Positions 12,791 through 23,600 of a DNA stretch of 64,000 nt are shown here, one piece after another. The position numbers were made by a program, and so were the translations under genes. Source of the DNA: Macrostomum hystrix (taxonomy: Eukaryota > Platyhelminthes > Macrostomidae). The notes under the pieces are model-generated. The model was not told the DNA's origin, made no database searches, and saw nothing but the letters and a program-made list of their open reading frames with translations. The first letter of the stretch is position 1. Every line of letters starts with the position of its first letter. The DNA lies in the NCBI GenBank assembly GCA_950097015.1, contig CATNEN010000033.1, forward strand, positions 1,054,001 to 1,118,000, read 5' to 3'.

Positions 12791-14185
12791 TCTGCTGCAC
12801 ACCTGGTCCAATAGGGACAGGTGTAATAAAATTCTCATTTTTTTAATTCAAGAATTTTATTTTCTCGAAATTTAGAGACCAAGCAAACTTTTTGCCTCGA
12901 AAAAACCTTTTACGCTAAGCTTGCTTTAAAAAATGCACTTTAGTGCTACTGTTTTGTTGCAAGCAACAAAACAGCGAATGAAAAATTATTTGTATCTTAC
13001 ATTCAAGCATTATTTCGAGTTGAAAATGCGGACAGCAGTTTTTTGTCCTTTTCTCACCTTCATTTATATTTTAACCTTTCGTTAAAGCACTTTCGAAATG
13101 AAGGCCCAGTAAATTTCTATGTGATATATTCAGCTTCAAAGATGAAAGTATTATTATATTTTACGCAATTTTGTAAATAAATGTTTAGAAATTTACCTTT
13201 TTATTGAAAAAAACTACTTATTCCACCGAGAAACTCATTGACTTGACTGACTGGTTTCGGCGAAACAAGAATTTTCTATGGAAATTAACTTCAGAAAAAT
13301 TGCTGTCCTTCCGAGGACTTATGGTTGTTTTTAGTTCGGAGGCCGGGTAATCATTTATTGTAATAAAAACAAGTATTTTTTAAAGCAAAGTAAAAAATAA
13401 GCTTTTGAGACCGGATAAAATGTTTGTTGGGTTGATTTTGCGATAGAATAAAAAGATACAAAACTCATATAGTTCTGATAGATAGATAGTGCGTGATAGT
13501 TCTTTAGTGAAAAATATTTTCTGTGAATTTTGTGAGTCACCACTTAATAAAAATATATAATTTCACAAGCTTGCTGTAAAAAATAAACTCGACACACATG
13601 TAAGATATAGCATAGGTGAATAGTGAAGCCAAGAATGTTATAATAAAAAGATTGTAACGCACACACTCCGTGTTCTATTCGATAAAAGGGTTCAATAATA
13701 TTTGCAACTTAAGCTGCTAAGTTTTAAGGGTGATCGGTAAAGACATGGAATTAGCGATTGCCTTTTGCTTGGTGTTTTTTAGTGGTGAAGTATTTCATCA
13801 ATGTCCCACTGTGACGCTATTAGTAATTACATAGTAATAATAATAATATAGTAGTATAGTAACAATAAAATTAATAATTAATCCAATCTGTCTAATAATG
13901 TCAAACACCAGTGGACAAAAAGAGTAAAAAAATAGGTTAAATTAGCTTATCATCAAGTAGTAAGCTCAGGTCTTCAAGTAAGCAGAGAACTGGTCAATTC
14001 GTTGGCAAAAATTGTTCTCTCTAAGAGTTCTATGTTAATTTACTCGCTGATTTCCAACACACAAGTTCCTGTATCCTCCATCCAACAGACTCATACCATG
14101 AGTTGCCAGCGGTTGACAACGGAGGCGGCACCCAGTGCGGCGGTCAGAAGAAGGAGGTTCGCGGCCAGGTTGTCTGCAGTTGTAG
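12791..14185. other. AT-rich intergenic spacer
   Basis: Long AT-rich stretch with many homopolymers and AATAAA-like words. No exon with coding character, RNA gene or repeat was recognised on either strand. Confidence 0.4.
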
Positions 14186-14189
14186 TGAG

Positions 14190-14590
14190 ACGAAGCGGGT
14201 GTTGAGGGAAGAAGCAAGTAGGTGTTTTGAGACAAAGCCTGTGTTTTGAGACGAAGCGGGTGTTATAAGAACAAGCAGGTTTTTTAGACGAAGCGGGTGT
14301 TGTGGGACGAAGCAGGTGTTTTTAGACGAAGCGGGTGTTTTGAGACGAAGCGGGTGTTTAGAGACGAAGCATGCTTTGAGACAAAGATGGTGTTTTTAGA
14401 CGAAGCGGGTGTTGTGAGACAAATCGGGTGTTGTGAGACAAAGCGAGTGTTGTGAGACAAATCGGGTGTTGTGAGACAAATCGGGTGTTGTGAGATGAAG
14501 CGGGTGTTGTGAGATGAAGCGGGTGTTGTGAGACGAAGCATGTGTTGTGAGACGAAAACATGTGCTGTGAGACGAAGCGGGTGTTCTGAA
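14190..14590. repeat. Minisatellite, 19-bp unit, just downstream of the mesothelin-like gene
   Basis: About 20 imperfect copies of GTGAGACAAATCGGGTGTT and variants (GACGAAGCGGGTGTT). The array ends about 70 bp beyond the stop codon at 14661 of the minus-strand gene. Open frames through it are by-products of the repeat. Confidence 0.85.
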
Positions 14591-14660
14591 TCATCAGTAG
14601 CAACCACAATGATGAAGCTCTCAATGAGCTTCCGTGAATATTTATGAGTGCCTTGGTGTT

Positions 14661-17600
14661 TCAGTTCAGTTCAGAGCTTGACTCACTGGCACCGGAGGCG
14701 GTGCTGTAGCCCAGAGCCTGTTTCTGACTGTCGCTCAGCTCGGCCAGTTGGCTGCTGGTCACCGCCGATTTCTGCGAGGCGCTGAACGAAGCCAGCTGGC
14801 TGGCGCTGAAATCCTTGAATTTGCTGGTCGACATGCCTGAGATGACCGAGGCGTCGATGTAGCCGATCTGACCGGAAGTCAAGGTCCGAATGTCTGTGGT
14901 CGACAGGCCACCTAGTTGGCGGGGTGGGTGCCGGGTTGGGTGGCGAAATCAACGTGATTTTGGTCTCGCAAGACAAATGTCTTGGGGGAGTTTGGTTTGC
15001 TGAAGCTGGTCTCTCAAAGACAAATGTCTTGGGGGGGAGTTTGTTTTCGGCTTTTTAAAGTTGTTGTCTTTAAAGCCATTGCTGAGTTGGGAGGCTTCCA
15101 AGAAAGCTGTCAATATGTGAGTTGTGCTCACTGATGAGGTTGGCCAGGCTTGTGAAGTAGCTGGTCTGCCAGCTGGTCACGCTGCTGCCCAGCGAGGAGG
15201 CCTTCAAGCGGTTGACGTAGCTCTGCATGACGTCTGCTGAGCAGGGCCCTGGCGTGCCGAGCTCGGTCATGGAGTTGCTGGGAGGTAAACCAGCGGGAGG
15301 AACAAGGGTTCAATGAGCTTGAGCACTATAGAGCATATGGCCTTCCTTTCTACAGAAGAAAAGTGCATCAGTTGAGTTCTCTTTCCCTTTCTCCCCTTCA
15401 TTTTCCACTTCTCTGTTGTCCTCTAGTTTTTTATTGCAAACTGCATGTCTCATCACTCACTCTCTCCTCTACCATGTATCATGAAATTTCCCAGTTACCA
15501 TGGCAACTAGGCAGTAGAGCTTCAATGCAGAAGCGGCTATAGAAAAATGCATTTCACCCTCCCGTTTGGCTTGTGCGGGCAGGAATGCTTCTTGTGCCGC
15601 TCATTGACAAAGCACAATGCCTCTCTCGTTGCCCAACCTCCCTTCTACCCGTCTCTGTCGGTCGCCAGTCGACCTTTAATGTGCACACAATTGGTGGATT
15701 TCGCGCAGGTCGCTGCCGTGACGACCCAGCCGCCAAAGCGTTTGATAGTTAGTTACGGTGTAGGTCTTCATTTTTGTCTCTAACTGGCTTCATTGTCTGC
15801 CTACTCCGCGACAATGCCGGTTGCGGGTAGAAAATCAATTAGCTAATTAGCATTCGCATTGCAGCCCTGGCTCACAGCACGTTGTTCTCGTTGAAATTGT
15901 TGACGTAAGTCGGTGAGGCGCCGCAGGCCAGGTAGCCCAGGGAGCTCAGCTCGCTGCGCGTCATGCGGCTGGAGTCGTTCGTCTTGGCGTTGGCGATGTA
16001 GGCGCTCACAATGGCCGCTTTCTGCGCGAATTCAATTCGAGAGTAAATCAATAGGCTAGGATGATGAGATTGTGCAGATACTCGTAGTGAAGTCGGGAGG
16101 ATTAGCCGCGGCCAAGGAGAATAGAGAACTACTAGGGCGAGAGAGCGAGTAGAGGACGGAAATAGCCTAAAAGTGAAGGGGACGGAGAATAGGCGAGGGC
16201 GAAGGTTGGTGAGGGCGATGAATAATAATAATAACCGTTATCTTATGATTACGAGGATAAATTCCCCAATTAATAAGAATTGCAGGGCTGTGGGCAATGG
16301 CACATTATTTGGTGACACTCGACCCGCAGCCAGCGAGGAGGCAATTCTGCCCATTTCGCTGACTTGGAGCACACAGATACTGTACGCAGGCACTCGCTCA
16401 CACATGTGTGAGCATATTTCTCTGATTTTCTCATCGTCAGGCAGTTTACACTTTCACTGTGCCTTGGAGGTTGGCCCTCAAGGGCGTAAATTGCACGACA
16501 AGCCTCCAAGTCTTCTCTCCGCGGCTGCGCCCCAAATAAATGTGGCCTCGCCGTGGAATCGAACTTAGGGACCGTGGTGCGAGAGGCAAACGCGTTAACC
16601 GCTCTGCCACCGACCCCCCGAGGGCGATAAATAAGCTTCCGCACTCACCGAAGCGTCCGGCATGAGCTTGCAGTACTTTCCAATGTCGCTGATGTGGGCC
16701 ACGTCAGAGTAGGGGATGCGAGCGATCTCGGCCGAGCTCCAGCACTGCGTGAGGCAGCCGACGGTCAGCAGGACGCTGCTGGTCCACATGCTGGTGCCGT
16801 TGTAGGCGGCCTCCGTCTTGGCCTTCAGCTGCGTGCACTGGTCGCTGCTCCAGGCGGCGTTGGCCAGGCCGAAAGTGCTGAAGCAGGTCTGGAACTCGCT
16901 CTGCGCCATGGCCTGGATCTGGGCCGCGGTCAGCTAAAAAATTTGGTCCGTTAGCGAACTTGACTCACCTTGTTGACAGTTATAATTGAATTTCCCGGTT
17001 GATTGAAGCTCACCTGAGCGACACCGCTAGCCAGGTTCTGGACATCGTTGCAGGTGAGCGCCGACACCGAGCGCCTACGACGCCTTCCGGAGCCGCCACC
17101 AGTGACGACGCTGCCGTCGATGACGCTGATGATGTAGCGCTGCGCATCCGCGATGGCGCTGGCGTGCGCCTGCACCTCCGCGCTGTCGCAGTCGGCCCTG
17201 TGTCCGTGGGAGGCCCGCTCGAGGCAAGAGTCGTTGGTCTGGGCGGCGTCGGTGGCGACAGCACCGCAGTCGGTGCGCACATCGTCCCGGTTGATCTTGC
17301 TGACATTGCCGAGGCTGGCCATGAAGGCGAAGCACATCCGGACAGAGCTGGTGCTGTAATTGCCTGAGCTGGGGTTCTCGCTGCGAGGTGCGTTGGGGCG
17401 GTTCGGGATGCTGTAGCTTCAGTATGGATTGGGAATGGATTGGGAATGGATTGGGGATGGATTGGGAATTGATTAGGAATGGATTGGGAATGGATTGAGA
17501 ATGGATTGGGAATTGATTGGGAATTGATTGGGAATTGATTGGGAATTGATTGGAATGGATTGGGAATTGATTAGGAATGGATTGGGAATTGATTAGGAAT

Positions 17601-20600
17601 GGATTGGGAATGGATTGAGAATTGATTGGGAATTGATTGGGAATTGATTGGGAATTGATTGGGAATTGATTGGAATGGATTGGGAATGGATTGGGAACGG
17701 ATTGGGAATTGATTGGAATGGATTGGGAATTGATTGGAATGGATTGGGAATTGATTGGAATGGATTGGGAATGGATTGGGAATTGATTGGAATGGATTGG
17801 GAATGGATTGGGAACGGATTGGGAATTGATTGGAATGGATTGGGAATTGATTGGAACGGATTGGGAATTGATTGGAATGGATTGGGAATTGATTGGAATG
17901 GATTGGGAATGGATTGGGAATTGATTGGAATGGATTGGGAATGGATTGGGAACGGATTGGGAATTGATTGGAATTGATTGGGAATTGATTTGAATGGATT
18001 GGGAATTGATTGGGAATGGATTGGGAATTGATTGGAATTGATTGGGAATTGATTGGAATGGATTGGGAATGGATTGGGAATGGATTGGGAACGGATTGGG
18101 AATTGATTGGAATGGATTGGGAATTGATTGGAATGGATTGGGAATTGATTGGAATGGATTGGGAATGGATTGGGAACGGATTGGGAATTGATTGGAATGG
18201 ATTGGGAATTGATTGGAATGGATTGGGAATTGATTGGAATGGATTGGGAATTGATTGGGAATAGATTGGGAATTGATTGGGAATGGATTGGGAATTGATT
18301 GGAATGGATTGGGAATTGATTGGAATGGATTGGGAATTGATTGGAATGGATTGGGAATTGATTGGAATGGATTGGGAATTGATTGGAATGGATTGGGAAT
18401 TGATTGGGAATGGATTGGGAATTGATTGGAATGGATTGGGAATTGATTGGGAATGGAATGGGAATAGATTGGAATGGATTGGGAATGGATTGGGAAATGA
18501 CTGAGGATGTATTGGGGAGTGGCTCACTTGTACAGCCTGAAGTATCTGGCGCAGATGGCCCTGAGGTAGGTGACATTGGGCGGGCACTGCGCCATGCGAA
18601 GGATGACAGATTCGGCTGCGCTCTGGTCCAGCTTGTTGATCTGGGCGGAGGTCAGGACGCAGGGCATGACAGCGCTGACCACACTGGAGTTCCAAGTCAC
18701 CAGGCTGTCCAGATTCGTGTCATTGGAGCCGCCTGAGCCGGACATGTCGCCGTGGGCGGTGCAGAGCTCGTGCACCAGCCGTTGGTGGGCCATAGACAGC
18801 TTCGTGCTCTTCTCGAACGCGCCGACTCCCTGCAGGGCCTGGCAGAAGGTGGGCAGCGCGCTGCTCGGAACGCTGCGAAGCAGCCCGACGCTGCGTTTGG
18901 CGATTTCACGGCATTTTGTTAGGACTTGCCTCGCTGCTCAAGGATGACTGGATCAACCCCACCTACCCCACCTGCCAACCTCAGCTTCTTCGCGTACATA
19001 ACCACTCTACCTCACCAGCCCAGTCTACTCCACCTACCCAGTCTACCCCACCTACCTAGTCTACCCAACCTACCCAGTCTACCCCACCTACCCAGTCTAC
19101 CCACATTCCCAGTCTACCCCATCTACCCAGTCTACCCAACCTACCCAGTCTACCCCACCTACTCAGTCCTACCCCACCCACTCAGTCTACCCCACCCACT
19201 CAGTCTACCCTACCTACCAAGTCTAACCCACCCTCCAACCAATCGTTTCTTCACACTATACCCAGACTACCCCATCTAACCAAGTCCACTCAATTAATTC
19301 ACCCTACCCCACATTCGCAGACTACCCCACCTACCAATCTTTTTTACCCCACAATCCACTTAGTATGCGTCAGTCTCTCAGCCAATAGCAGCTCACGAGA
19401 TGAACATGGCGAAGCTGCCAATGTCAGCCAGCGCGGTGGTGGTGATGTTGCTGCATTTGGCGAAGGACTGGCAGATGCAGCCAGTGACGACGCTGCCAGC
19501 TCCGACGCCCACGCTGCCGTGGTAGGCCTTGGACTTGTAGGCCACCACGGACATCTGCGAGCAGGGCAGGCGGCTGAGCTGCTCGGAGTTCAAGTGGCAC
19601 AGCAGGCTGGCGTCTACGTCGGATGCGCTGAAGGAGCTGAGGCTGGAGCCCTGCAGGAAGGTGCTCTGGAACTGGTCGACCATCGCGCCGATGGTACTGC
19701 GTCGCTTCTGCAGTGGAAGATTGTTCAGGGGATTCGGCTGTTTAGTCTGCAGACTGGGAAGGTCGCCACACTCACTAAATTGTTCAGCTGGTGCCAATTC
19801 TACTCGTACAGCTGGGTGAACTGAAGCACTTGGAAATTTAGACATAATGCTTCCTAAATGATTCGGAAACTGGGCGTCTCGGCGCATCTGAAGGCTGCGT
19901 ATGGCTGTTCAGTCCATGGACATGGGGGGACGCCACACTCAAACCCAAACCCTAACCCTAAACCTAACCCTAACCCTAACCCCAACCCTCAATTACCCCA
20001 TCATAATACTGGCAATGCTGACTTAATTGTCTTGCTAAAGGAAAAAAATTGTTCCAGTTGATTCGGGAATCGAACCCACGACCTTCGAGTCGCGAATTTG
20101 ACGCCCTAAGCTCTGGGCTACAATCACTTCAGAATGCAGACCTGGGCGCTGATTCTGTCAGCAATGCCAGACTTCGCCGAGTCGCCGCCGCTGCTGCTGC
20201 CAGTGCTGGCAAAGGGGGACAGCAGCGACTGGAAGGTGGCCTGGTCGGTGGTGCCGGTCAGGGCGCTGCGGACATCCGCCGGAGTCATCTGCGTCATGGC
20301 GTTGATGCCCAAGCTGGCCATGGTCCTGGCGGTGGGTGGCGGACGCTGCAAGAAAGTTATGTAGGATTTATATTTAGTTTAGGTAGGATTTAGGTTTAGA
20401 TTTAGTTGGATTGAAGCTTAGGTAGGATTTAGGTTTAGATTTAGTTTAGGCAGGGTTTAGGTTCAGGTTTAGTTTAGGTAGGGTTTAGGTTCAGATTTTT
20501 CTATGGTTGGGGTTAAGTTTAGAATTTTGTTTAAGATCGGTTCAGTTTTGGATTTAGTATAGTCTTGAGTTTCTTTTGGGTTAGTTTGAGTTCAGCGCCC

Positions 20601-23600
20601 ACATTTTCCTGGCAGAACACAGTGTTGGGGTGGTCAGGCATGATGCTGCACATCTGCTTGAAGCAGGTGTCGTTCCGGCACAGTCCTGGGTCGATCTTGT
20701 CTCTGGGGAAGCTGAACAGGCTGTTCATGTAGATCATGCAGTTGCTCGCATCAGCCGTCACATTCTTTAGCATGTCGCGCAGGGCCGAAGCGCTGCGAGC
20801 GATCTGGGGCGGCGAGGTTGGCGACAGATGAGCAAGGGGAGATAATAGATCTAGCTGGGAAGATCTCGATGGGAATATGTAGATGGGAATATCCAGATGC
20901 TAATATCCAGGTGGGAAGATCAAGATGGGAAGATCTAGATGGGAAGATCATGTTGTGAAGATCCAGATCCAGATGGTAAGATCTAGATGGGAAGATCTAG
21001 ACGGGAAGATCAAGATGAGAAGATCTAGGTGTGAAGATCTAAATGGGAAAATCCAGATGGGAATATATAAATTGGAAGATCTAGATGTGAAGATCCAGTT
21101 GGGAAGATCTAGACGGGAAGATCTAGATGGGAAGATTTAGATGGGAAGATCTAAGTGGGAAGATCTAGATGGGAAGATCAAAATGGGAAGATCCAGATGG
21201 GAAGATCTAAATGGGAAGATCCAGATGGGAAGATCTAAATGGGAAGATCCAGATGGGAAGATCTAGATGGGAAGATCTAGATGGGAAGATCTAGGCCGGT
21301 GAGCGCCCTCACATCTCTCGGTGCCATGCCGCTAAAGTTGAAGGCTTGGACCGCCTGCTCGAGGTCAGCTCCGTTTCTGAACAGGTCTCGCAGCTTCTCT
21401 GGCGCGATCTTGTCGATGCAGGCCTTGAGTCGCCCCAGCAGGGTCTGGTTGACTCGCTGCACCAGCTCCTGGCACTGCAAGGGACATTAATTTTGTTTTA
21501 ATGTGCTTGGGATCTTCGAATTTCCCAACAGCAGGGAGATCCCAACCCTTGATTTTATATTCCCACAATTGCCGAATTCTTTGATCACTCGCGCTCACCT
21601 TTGACTCCCTGTCCGGATCGTCCTTGAGTCGGTCGGACAGCGCAGTCAGCTCTTCCGGTGTCATGTTGCGCCAAATGGTCACTTCAATGCGACCAATGAC
21701 GTCAGCCTTGAGAACCCGGATCATGCCCCTGTGTGACAGAATGGCACGTTGCTACGCTCGTAACATACTCCTAGTCGTCAGTCAAATTGAGACACCCTCC
21801 TTGACCCCATCACTCCAATTGAGACACCCTCCTTGACCCCGTCACTCCAATTGAGACACCCTCCTTGACCCCGTCACTCCAACTGAGACACCCTCCTTGA
21901 ACCCTCACTCCAACTGAGACACCCTTCTTGGACCCTCACTCCAATTGAGACACCCTCCTTGAGCCCTCACTCCAATTGAGACACCCTTCTTGGAACCTCA
22001 CTCCAATTGAGACACCCTTCTTGGAACCTCACTCCAATTGAGACACCCTCCTTGAGCCCACCTCTTTAAACCCCTTCCTCGATCGCGGACATCACCTGAC
22101 ATCGCTGGCGTCCAATCTGGTCGGGTCTAGGTTCTGCGTCACTGCCTTGTCCACCGCGGCCTTGACCTCCGGGCAGCCGTTCAGTCGCTCCTGCACCATT
22201 GCGCCCAGGGTCGGCGCACCGCCCCCGGAAGTGACTGCGCCAGCGGGCACCGATGTCCGGCTCAGCAGCGCCTGCTGCAGCTTTACCGGCTGCAAATGGG
22301 AGAGGTTTCAGAGGAAATTGTGATTGGTGAGGAAACTCTGTGCTCCTTTTTAATTCCGAATTCAGGGGGGCTTGGTTTAAAATCAATCATTTCAGAACAA
22401 GACCTTCCAATCTTGGACCTCCCCGGTCCGGCACCCACCGCGTCAGCAGCAATGCGCCTGATGTCGTCGGCGTTAAACTGGCAGTTAGCCAAAGCGTTGG
22501 CGACGTCCTCGCTTGTGAGATTGGCTGGCTGACCGCCTCCCGTGCAGCCCATAAGCAGCCCGCGCATTCGCTCCCTGGCCGCGTTCAGCAACTGGGCGTC
22601 CGCGCAGCCCGAGCCGATGCGCTGCATCAGCGCGTTGAGGAAGTCGACGCTGAAAATGTTTTGTTTTTAGTGGGTTTCAAGGATAGCGTTCCTTTTTAGA
22701 ATCTTAACCAACTGAAACATCCTCGCAGGCAAAACCCTCCGACAGTTTCTGTCACCCACCACCCCATTATGACAGACCCTCTCACCCACCGCCCCACTGA
22801 CTGAGCCAGTCCCCCTCACCCGTCACCCCACTGACAGAGCCAGTCCCTCTCACCCACCACCCACTGACTGAGCCAGTCCCTCCCACCCGCCGCCTCACAG
22901 ACAGAGCCAGTCCCTCTCACCCACCACCTCACAGACAGAGCCAGTCCCTCTCACCCACCACCTCACAGACAGAGCCAGTCCCTCTCACCCACCACCTCAC
23001 AGACAGAGCCAGTCCCTCTGACGCACCACCTCACAGACAGAGCCAGTCCCTCTGACGCACCACCTCACAGACAGAGCCAGTCCCTCTCACCCACCACCTC
23101 ACAGACGGAGCCAGTCCCTCTCACCCACCACCTCACAGACGGAGCCAGTCCCTCTCACCCGCCACCTCACAGACAGAGCCAGTCCCTCTCACCCACCACC
23201 TCACAGACAGAGCCAGTCCCTCTCACCCACCACCTCACAGACAGAGCCAGTCCCTCTCACCCACCACCTCACAGACAGAGCCAGTCCCTCTGACGCACCA
23301 CCTCACAGACAGAGCCAGTCCCTCTGACGCACCACCTCACAGACAGAGCCAGTCCCTCTGACGCACCACCTCACAGACAGAGCCAGTCCCTCTGACGCAC
23401 CACCTCACAGACAGAGCCAGTCCCTCTGACGCACCACCTCACAGACAGAGCCAGTCCCTCTCAACCCACCACCTCACAGACAGAGCCAGTTCCTCTCAAC
23501 CCACCACCTCACAGACAGAGCCAGTCCCTCTCAACCCACCACCTCACAGACAGAGCCAGTCCCTCTCACCCGCCACCTCACAGACAGAGCCAGTCCCTCT

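Noticed and set aside
17571-18695. Long minus-strand open frames (up to 374 codons) of QSIPNPF/NQFPIHS repeats
   Set aside because: They are generated by the intronic minisatellite; the bounding exons of the mesothelin-like gene splice across it in correct phase.
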